NCBI GenBank assembly: GCA_029268085.1
Contig: JAJUHD010000001.1
Span: 19,420-83,419 of the forward strand
From: Bacillota bacterium
GTDB taxonomy: Bacteria; Bacillota; Clostridia; Oscillospirales; Oscillospiraceae
Length of the DNA stretch: 64,000 nucleotides
Direction of reading: 5' to 3'
Within the stretch, counting starts at the first letter, position 1, and each line of letters starts with the position of its first letter. Shown here piece by piece: positions 32,616-40,479 of the stretch. Position numbers and translations under genes: made by a program. The notes under the pieces were generated by a model that saw nothing but the letters and a program-made list of their open reading frames with translations, made no database searches and had not been told where the DNA came from.

Positions 32616-33866
32616 ATGCATCTGGTATCAATGTATTATTTCAGTCAGGTGGTCGGCAAAAAAGTACGCGACTCAAGCGGCGCTGTTATCGGGAAACTGA
32701 AAGACCTTATCGCGGACACGGATTATGCCCGGCCTAAGGTTGTCGCAGCGCTTCTGCAAATAAACGGCAAGCCGCGAGCCGTGGATATTAACTCCGTCAC
32801 GGTTTCAAAGCCCGGCAGGAAGCTCGTAATCACATGCGAAAGCCTGGAGCCGTTTTCGGAGGAAGGATTAAACACAATGCGGCTCGGGGAGAACGTCCTC
32901 GACAGGCAGATTGTCGATGTAAACGTGCGCAAGCTCGTGCGCGTTAACGATATCAGGCTCGCGGTCATGGCAAACGGAACATACGTCATAGCCACAGACG
33001 TGGGCACGGAGGGATTTCTGCGCAGACTCGGAGCTGAAAGGATGGTTTCGGCGCTTCTTAAACCCTTCGGAGTCGCCGTGCCGAGCCACCTCATCCTATG
33101 GGACGACGTAGAGGCCATAAATTTCGGGCATGCCGGGATCAAGCTTAAAAAGGAGAACTCCAGCCTCAACAAGCTTCACCCTTCTGACCTTGCCGATATC
33201 CTCGAAGATATGGACCGCAACACGAGACTTCAGGTTTTCAGCTCGCTTGACACCGAAAAAGCCGCGGACGTGCTAGAGGAGATGGACAGCGAAGCCCGTG
33301 AGAACCTGCTTGAGAGCATGCCGACTGATATGATGGCGGACCTCCTCGAAACCATGCCCGCCGACGAGGTCGCCGACATTCTCGACGACGTCAGCGAGGA
33401 AAAGGCCGAAGAGCTGCTCAACGAAATGGAAAACGAGGCTTCCAGCGAGGTAAGGGAGCTCATGGAGTACGAGGACAACGAGGTCGGCAGCCTTATGACC
33501 ACCGACTACGTTTCCTTTAAAGACCACTACACGGTCGAGGAGACCCTTAACATACTCCGCGAAACAAAACCGGAAAGCGATACTATATACTATCTCTATA
33601 TAGTCAACGACGAGGGAAAGCTCGAAGCGACCGTGTCGCTGCGGGACATTGTCGTGGCAAAGCCGGAAACAAAACTGCGCGACATTATGAAAACTGACAT
33701 AGTGTACGTCAGGGATATCGATAAGATAGACTCCATAAACGACATCATAGCGAGGTATAACCTTTTGGCTGTGCCCGTCACCGACGAGGATAAGTCCATG
33801 CTTGGCATGGTCATAATAAACGACATTATTTACAATCTTCTCAAGTCGAGGAGAAAGAGGATTTAG
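32616..33866 (+). CDS. PRC-barrel + MgtE N-terminal + CBS domain protein (no membrane domain)
   Basis: The 416-residue protein begins with a PRC-barrel-like part (VVGKKVRDSSGAVIGKLKDL). It continues with MgtE-N superhelical repeats (LHPSDLADILEDM, LLESMPTDMMADLLETM and AEELLNEME) and ends with two CBS motifs (MTTDYVSFKDHYTVEETL and DIMKTDIVYVRDIDKIDSINDII). The five-helix magnesium channel of true MgtE is absent, and the frame ends cleanly 13 residues after the last CBS strand. It is therefore a soluble magnesium- or nucleotide-sensing protein rather than a transporter. Homologues with this make-up often neighbour NRAMP-type transporters; none is seen here. GGAGGG supports the start. Confidence 0.85.
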   Translation: MHLVSMYYFSQVVGKKVRDSSGAVIGKLKDLIADTDYARPKVVAALLQINGKPRAVDINSVTVSKPGRKLVITCESLEPFSEEGLNTMRLGENVLDRQIVDVNVRKLVRVNDIRLAVMANGTYVIATDVGTEGFLRRLGAERMVSALLKPFGVAVPSHLILWDDVEAINFGHAGIKLKKENSSLNKLHPSDLADILEDMDRNTRLQVFSSLDTEKAADVLEEMDSEARENLLESMPTDMMADLLETMPADEVADILDDVSEEKAEELLNEMENEASSEVRELMEYEDNEVGSLMTTDYVSFKDHYTVEETLNILRETKPESDTIYYLYIVNDEGKLEATVSLRDIVVAKPETKLRDIMKTDIVYVRDIDKIDSINDIIARYNLLAVPVTDEDKSMLGMVIINDIIYNLLKSRRKRI

Positions 33867-33931
33867 TGCTGGGAGCTTTCGCTAAAGAAAGCGCGCTGGA
33901 ATCTGGAATCCACGGTCTTTTGTACAAAATT

Positions 33932-33970
33932 AAAAAACGGGCTTCCCGCAGTTCGGGAGGCCCGTTTTTT
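33932..33970. terminator. Bidirectional terminator between MgtE-N/CBS gene and dnaJ
   Basis: An A6-C-G-G-G-led stem (33932-33948 with 33954-33970, one T-G pair) and a 5-base loop, with six A on the left and six T on the right. It can end both the + strand gene and the heat-shock operon coming from the right. The remaining 33971-34109 holds nothing further I recognise. Confidence 0.88.
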
Positions 33971-34109
33971 ATAAAACACGGCAGCCGTATCTTCGCCCGA
34001 GAAATCATAAAGGCGCTTTGCGATTATGTATACTGCTGCCGGTTTGCGCAATCAAGCGCCCTGGCCATGCCGCCAAAGCGCCTGATAAGCAAAGACAAAA
34101 CCGGATATT

Positions 34110-35216
34110 TCATTTTTTCTTTTTCCTGAAGAAACCCTTTTCCTCAAGCCCGGCAAATTCCATAAGCAGCTCCTTTTGCTCCTTCGTCAGGTTGCGCGGC
34201 GTTTCCACGACCACGGTTACGAACTGGTCCCCGCGCCCCAATCCGCCGAGGTTCGGTATGCCCTTGCCTTTTAGACGGAAGACCGTGCCGGTCTGCGTGC
34301 CCTCCGGGATGGAGTATTTAACCTTTCCGTCGAGCGTCGGAACCTCAAGCTCGGCGCCGAGCGCGGCCTGGACAAAGCTTATCGGTATCTCGCAGAGGAC
34401 GCTTGTGCCGTCGCGCTCAAAAAGCGCGTGGGCTCTTATATTTACAGATATCAGAAGATCGCCCGGAGGCCCCCCGTTGAAGCCCGCGTGGCCCTGGCCG
34501 CGCATCGATACGGCCTGTCCGTTGTCTATGCCCGCCGGAATTTTCACCTTCACGGTTTTCTGCCGCCTGACCTTTCCCTTTCCTTTGCAGGTTTTGCAGG
34601 GCTGATGAATTATCTTGCCGGTGCCGCCGCATCTCTGGCAGGGGGCGGATGAGGATATCATTCCGAGCACGGTTCTCTGCTGAGTGCGCACCGTGCCGGT
34701 GCCGTTGCATTGAGAGCACACCTCGGGAGTGGTGCCCGGTTCGGCGCCCGTCGCCCCGCAATCCGGGCAGTCCTCGATCCTGCCTATTTGGATATCCTTT
34801 TCGCAGCCGAAAGCGGCTTCCTCGAAAGACAGCGTTACGCTGACCCGGATGTTCTCGCCCTTTTGGGGCGCGGTCCTGCTTCTGCCTCCGCCGGCGCTGC
34901 CGAAAATCGACTCAAATATGCTGCCGAAATCGAAGCCCATATCGCCGAAGTCCCCGAAGCCCGAACCGGCGCCGAAGTTGGGATCGACTCCCGCGTGCCC
35001 GTACTGGTCGTAGCGGGCCTTCTTTTCCTTGTCGGAAAGCACTTCGTAGGCCTCGTTTATCTCCTTGAAGCGCGCTTCAGCGCCCTTGTCGTTGGGGTGC
35101 AGGTCGGGGTGGTTTTCCTTGGCGAGCTTCCGGAAAGACTTTTTTATTTCCTCGTCGGAAGCGTTTCTGCTTAGCCCTAGCACCTCATAATAATCTCTCT
35201 TATTCTGGTCTGCCAT
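34110..35216 (-). CDS. dnaJ: Chaperone DnaJ
   Basis: A 368-residue type I DnaJ: J domain with HPD (residues 36-38), Gly/Phe-rich linker, four CxxCxGxG zinc repeats (CPDCGATG, CSQCNGTG, CQRCGGTG, CKTCKGKG) and the C-terminal substrate-binding domains. It stimulates the ATPase of the adjacent DnaK. The start has GAGGAG 8 bases upstream. It is the last gene of the hrcA operon, separated from dnaK by 207 bases that contain a strong hairpin. Confidence 0.97.
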   Translation of the reverse strand: MADQNKRDYYEVLGLSRNASDEEIKKSFRKLAKENHPDLHPNDKGAEARFKEINEAYEVLSDKEKKARYDQYGHAGVDPNFGAGSGFGDFGDMGFDFGSIFESIFGSAGGGRSRTAPQKGENIRVSVTLSFEEAAFGCEKDIQIGRIEDCPDCGATGAEPGTTPEVCSQCNGTGTVRTQQRTVLGMISSSAPCQRCGGTGKIIHQPCKTCKGKGKVRRQKTVKVKIPAGIDNGQAVSMRGQGHAGFNGGPPGDLLISVNIRAHALFERDGTSVLCEIPISFVQAALGAELEVPTLDGKVKYSIPEGTQTGTVFRLKGKGIPNLGGLGRGDQFVTVVVETPRNLTKEQKELLMEFAGLEEKGFFRKKKK

Positions 35217-35362
35217 CGATATGTCTCCTCAATGCCGCATTTTTCCCGCACAATAAGGTCAGGTATGGATGAAAGCCTTGATAACGCAGCCGCGTTGAAT
35301 GATAATAATTATAAAGAAATGCAAACATGTAAAGTACCGAAATGCCTTTTACAAAACGAGGT

Positions 35363-35387
35363 TTTGCGGGCGATTTCCGCCCGCAAA
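35363..35387 (-). promoter_or_regulatory. Perfect hairpin in the dnaK-dnaJ intergenic region
   Basis: Ten-bp arms (35363-35372 and 35378-35387, TTTGCGGGCG and complement) with a 5-base loop. No T-tract follows on the minus strand. It probably works as an mRNA processing or stability element, or as a weak terminator lowering dnaJ relative to dnaK. Confidence 0.55.
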
Positions 35388-35423
35388 GCCCTGCTTCACG
35401 CGCCCGCGCCGGAATACGCGGGA

Positions 35424-37268
<1,845 letters not shown>

Positions 37269-37325
37269 TTATTTTATCCTCCAATTACAGTGAATGTGTT
37301 ATTCCATATGTTGAAGCATGTTGTT

Positions 37326-37874
37326 TCAGTTTGCGACCTTGACCATAGAGAAGCGGATGACCTTTTCGCCCACCGTAAATCCCGCCTGGAATTCCTCAAC
37401 TATGACCGATTCGCCCAGGGAGTCGTCCTCGACGTGGACAACGGCGTTGTGAAGCGAGGGGTCGAACTTTTCGCCCACAGCGGGGATCTTTTTGATGCCG
37501 AGCTTATCAAAAGCCTCCACAACCTGGTTCATTATCATTTCCACGCCCTTGTGGAAAGCCTCGTCCGCGCAGGGGATGGCCAGCGCGCGGCACAAATTAT
37601 CGTATATCGGCAGAATTTTTGTAATGGTGTCGGCCTTTACTTCCGAGAAAATGGCCTCCCGCTCCTTCTGGCTCCTTTTGCGGTAATTGTCGTATTCAGC
37701 GGCCAGCCGCAGATAGCGCTCCTTCTCGGCGGCCAGCTCTGCCCTCAGGGCGTCGGCGGGGTCCGGCTGCATTTCGAATTCGGGGGTTTGGGCGTCTCCC
37801 TCGGGCTTCGCCGCGTCCTTGACCTCGTCCCTGCCGGCTTCCTCGTTAAATTCCGGTTCTTTCTTTTTCGACAT
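37326..37874 (-). CDS. grpE: Nucleotide exchange factor GrpE
   Basis: A 182-residue GrpE with an acidic disordered N-terminus, a long coiled coil (ALRAELAAEKERYLRLAAEYDNYRKR split over heptads) and the C-terminal beta domain ending GFTVGEKVIRFSMVKVAN. It exchanges ADP for ATP on DnaK. It lies 57 bases ahead of dnaK and 20 bases after hrcA. Confidence 0.96.
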   Translation of the reverse strand: MSKKKEPEFNEEAGRDEVKDAAKPEGDAQTPEFEMQPDPADALRAELAAEKERYLRLAAEYDNYRKRSQKEREAIFSEVKADTITKILPIYDNLCRALAIPCADEAFHKGVEMIMNQVVEAFDKLGIKKIPAVGEKFDPSLHNAVVHVEDDSLGESVIVEEFQAGFTVGEKVIRFSMVKVAN

Positions 37875-37894
37875 GGGTTTCTGCTCCTTATCAG

Positions 37895-38959
37895 TTATTC
37901 ATCCGCGGGCTTCTCGCTGCCGAGAACCGGCAAGTTGCTTTCCTTGCCGTCTACAAGCGACTTCATGCCCTTGGCTATATAGGAAAGGCTGGCCGCCACC
38001 TTGGCATAGTCCATACGGGTAGGACCCACGACGCCTAAAAGCCCCTCCACGCCGTCTCCGAGCTCGTACTTTGCGACCACGACGCTGGAGTCCTTAAGTT
38101 CCTCGACCACATTTTCCGAGCCTATGAGTATTTTCACGTCCGAATTGTCCTCGGGGACCGGCAGACGAAAAACATTTTCGCTCTCGGACAGGTAGTTCAT
38201 AAGCTTGTGCGCCTTTTCCCAGTCGCGGTATTCCGGGTGCTCGAGTATATGCGAAGCGCCGGCGACAAACGCCTTCTTGTTCTCCGTTTCGCTCAGCGCG
38301 CGTATGGCAAAGCTGGCAATCGACGCCGATATTCCGTATATGTCGCCCGTCGCCCTCTCCACTGAGGAAATAAGGGTTCCGTCCATCTCGCTCTCCGGGC
38401 AGTTTGTAAAGTTCGCGTTGAAAACGGCCCCAAGCTTCAAAAGAAAGCCCTCATCAAGCGGCCTGGTGAGGTTCATAAGCCGGTTTTTCACAGTGTTGTT
38501 CGACAGCATCAGCACGACTATGAGAGTCCTCGGATCGACCTGTATGAAATCAAAGCGCCTTACGGTTACGGGGGTGCTTACCGCCGCAAGCGCGTAAGCG
38601 GGGTAATTCGTAAGCTCGGACACGAGCTTTCCGGCCTCCGAAAGAGCCTTGTCGAGCTGCTCCATCCTCACCTTGAGCGATTTGTTTATTTCTTCGGTTT
38701 CGGATATCGTAAGCATATGGCTCTTCATAAGCTCGTTCACATAAACGCGGTAGCCGAGGGATGTGGGGATGCGCCCGGCCGAGGTGTGGGGCTGCTCCAG
38801 AAGCCCGAGGCTCGTCAGCTCCGCCATTTCGTTTCTGATGGTGGCGGAGGAAAGCCCCAGCCCCTCGCTTATGGCGCGGGAGCCGACGGGCTCCGCCGTT
38901 TCTATATAATTTTCGATTATCGATTTAAGTATCTGCTTTTTTCGCTCGCTTATATTCAT
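37895..38959 (-). CDS. hrcA: Heat-inducible transcription repressor HrcA
   Basis: A 354-residue HrcA. The N-terminal winged helix (MNISERKKQILKSII, SSATIRNEMAELTSLGLL, HTSAGRIPTSLGYRVYV) binds CIRCE. A GAF-like middle domain and the C-terminal GVVGPTRMDYAKVAASLSYI follow. ATG 38959 is preferred over the longer frame from 39028, which would read through the CIRCE element. It represses its own operon and normally needs GroEL for folding. Confidence 0.96.
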   Translation of the reverse strand: MNISERKKQILKSIIENYIETAEPVGSRAISEGLGLSSATIRNEMAELTSLGLLEQPHTSAGRIPTSLGYRVYVNELMKSHMLTISETEEINKSLKVRMEQLDKALSEAGKLVSELTNYPAYALAAVSTPVTVRRFDFIQVDPRTLIVVLMLSNNTVKNRLMNLTRPLDEGFLLKLGAVFNANFTNCPESEMDGTLISSVERATGDIYGISASIASFAIRALSETENKKAFVAGASHILEHPEYRDWEKAHKLMNYLSESENVFRLPVPEDNSDVKILIGSENVVEELKDSSVVVAKYELGDGVEGLLGVVGPTRMDYAKVAASLSYIAKGMKSLVDGKESNLPVLGSEKPADE

Positions 38960-38997
38960 GGCATCACCGCCTCTTGGCACTCGTGTTATATGCGCTG

Positions 38998-39024
38998 CTA
39001 GCACTCGAGCTTCGAGAGTGCTAA
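38998..39024 (-). promoter_or_regulatory. CIRCE operator
   Basis: CTAGCACTC-N9-GAGTGCTAA, matching TTAGCACTC-N9-GAGTGCTAA at 17 of 18 arm positions. It lies between the promoter and the hrcA start, the classic site for HrcA repression. Confidence 0.95.
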
Positions 39025-39028
39025 ACAT

Positions 39029-39057
39029 AATTTAGCATCGCTTACGCGTATTGTCAA
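39029..39057 (-). promoter_or_regulatory. Promoter of hrcA-grpE-dnaK-dnaJ
   Basis: Minus-strand TTGACA (39057-39052), 17-base spacer, TAAATT (39034-39029), followed within 5 bases by CIRCE. Confidence 0.85.
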
Positions 39058-39149
39058 GAGAAAGGCTATGAATTTATTGTAAACACAAGCGCTTTTTAGC
39101 AAATATTAGCACCGGGGCTCCGCAGGTTCCGAAGGCGGTCGGGAAAAGT

Positions 39150-39169
39150 ATTACAGTTGAATTACAGTT
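39150..39169 (+). repeat. Tandem 9-bp direct repeat upstream of SLH gene 39288
   Basis: ATTACAGTT twice (39150-39158 and 39161-39169) with a 2-base gap, so the period is 11 bp. It ends 12 bases before the -35 element. A near-copy occupies the same position in front of the S-layer gene. Confidence 0.7.
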
Positions 39170-39181
39170 TCGCCCGAGATG

Positions 39182-39210
39182 TTGACATTATTAAGACATG
39201 AAGATATGCT
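39182..39210 (+). promoter_or_regulatory. Promoter of SLH gene 39288
   Basis: TTGACA (39182-39187), 17-base spacer, TATGCT (39205-39210). The remaining 328-base gap between hrcA and this gene holds the hrcA promoter, CIRCE and the direct repeats. Confidence 0.65.
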
Positions 39211-39287
39211 TTAGCTACCAGAAAGCATTTCCTTATATTCTTTTCAAAGGAAAGCTCCGGCAAGTTGCTTTTTTGAGGAGAAGCGGT

Positions 39288-40229
39288 ATGAAACCTTTAT
39301 GCAGAATTACAGCGCTGGTCATTTCCGTCGTGTTGTGGCTCAACGTGCTTGCCTTCGGCGCCGGCGCCGCGGTCTTTTCGGACGAAGATTCCGTAACCTA
39401 TAAAAACGCCGTCCAGATGCTGTACAGGCTACATATCATCGACGGCGAAAAAAACGAGGACGGCAGCTACAAATTCAGGCCCACGGACAACATTACCCGT
39501 GCGGAGTTTGTGAAGCTTGTCTGCGTGCTCTTAAACGGAGGACAGAAGATATACCTCGGCGAAACGCAGGACTCCATTTTCAAAGACGTCAAGGGCCACT
39601 GGGCGACGAAGTACATAGAGTTCTTAAGCAGCCTCGGGTACATTAACGGCTACGGCGACGGCAGCTTCGGTCCGGACAATACGATAACAGGTCAGCAGGC
39701 CGCCAAAATACTTCTTGCCGTCATCGGATACAAGCCGAGCAAGGAAGGGCTGACCGGCGAGAGGTGGGCGATAAGGACCGATTTAATAGCCAACATGAGG
39801 GGCTTTTACAAGGGGCTGCTCAGCAGCTTTCTCACGACCGACCCTCTTACCAGGGAGCAGGCCGCGCATATTGTCTGGAACGCCATGAACGTGAACATGG
39901 TCACCTACGAAAAGGACGAGCGTCTGGTGATGCAGGACAGGAATCTTCTTACTTTCTGCTATAACGTAAAGTATGTGGACGGTTACATATGCGCGAACGA
40001 GGCCGGCTACATCTTCCAGAGCCCGAGAAATCCGGAGGCGCCAGCGCCCGGGGAGTTCAAAACCCCTGCCGGCAAAACCTATATCAGGGCTTGGGACAAC
40101 ACGAACCATCTTGTGGAGTTTTCGTCGGACGCGGAGATGCTGGGGAAAAAGGTAAGGGTAGTTTACTTTTCGGAGAACAGGGACGGGCAGACGGTAAATT
40201 CCTTACTCTCAATCGAGGAGACGCTTTAG
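39288..40229 (+). CDS. Exported SLH-domain protein
   Basis: The 313-residue protein has a signal peptide (residues 8-26) and three SLH-type segments: FSDEDSVTYKNAVQMLYRLHIIDG to ITRAEFVKLVC, then FKDVKGHWATKYIEFLSSLGYINGYGDGSF with ITGQQAAKIL, then a weaker third with LTREQAAHIVW (about 190). A C-terminal beta-rich domain of about 100 residues follows. It probably binds the cell-wall secondary polymer. ATG 39288 follows GAGGAG by 7 bases; the longer reading from 39198 has no ribosome site. It shares promoter layout with the S-layer gene. Confidence 0.88.
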   Translation: MKPLCRITALVISVVLWLNVLAFGAGAAVFSDEDSVTYKNAVQMLYRLHIIDGEKNEDGSYKFRPTDNITRAEFVKLVCVLLNGGQKIYLGETQDSIFKDVKGHWATKYIEFLSSLGYINGYGDGSFGPDNTITGQQAAKILLAVIGYKPSKEGLTGERWAIRTDLIANMRGFYKGLLSSFLTTDPLTREQAAHIVWNAMNVNMVTYEKDERLVMQDRNLLTFCYNVKYVDGYICANEAGYIFQSPRNPEAPAPGEFKTPAGKTYIRAWDNTNHLVEFSSDAEMLGKKVRVVYFSENRDGQTVNSLLSIEETL

Positions 40230-40364
40230 CATATTCACGCCGCAAATGATAAAGCTGCGGCATAAACGACGCCCGGATATTTAATAATATTGCGCTGACA
40301 AACATAGGGAGAACGGGGCGCGAAGCGAGAAATCTGAGGAATATTAAGGAAAATGCACCCTTAT

Positions 40365-40384
40365 GTTACAATTCCGTTACAAAT
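40365..40384 (+). repeat. Tandem 9-bp direct repeat upstream of the S-layer gene
   Basis: GTTACAATT (40365-40373) and GTTACAAAT (40376-40384), period 11 bp, ending 11 bases before the -35 element. It matches the pair at 39150 as RTTACARTT/RTTACARWT. Confidence 0.7.
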
Positions 40385-40395
40385 GGCAAAACGTA

Positions 40396-40424
40396 TTGAC
40401 TATGCACCTTTGGTATTGTATATT
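40396..40424 (+). promoter_or_regulatory. Promoter of the S-layer gene
   Basis: TTGACT (40396-40401), 17-base spacer, TATATT (40419-40424). A perfect AAGGAGG ribosome site at 40466-40472 stands 7 bases before the ATG, as expected for a very highly expressed gene. Confidence 0.8.
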
Positions 40425-40479
40425 TGGTGTTGTTAAAGGCTGTTTTTATGCCTACATATAATTTTAAGGAGGTCAACTA

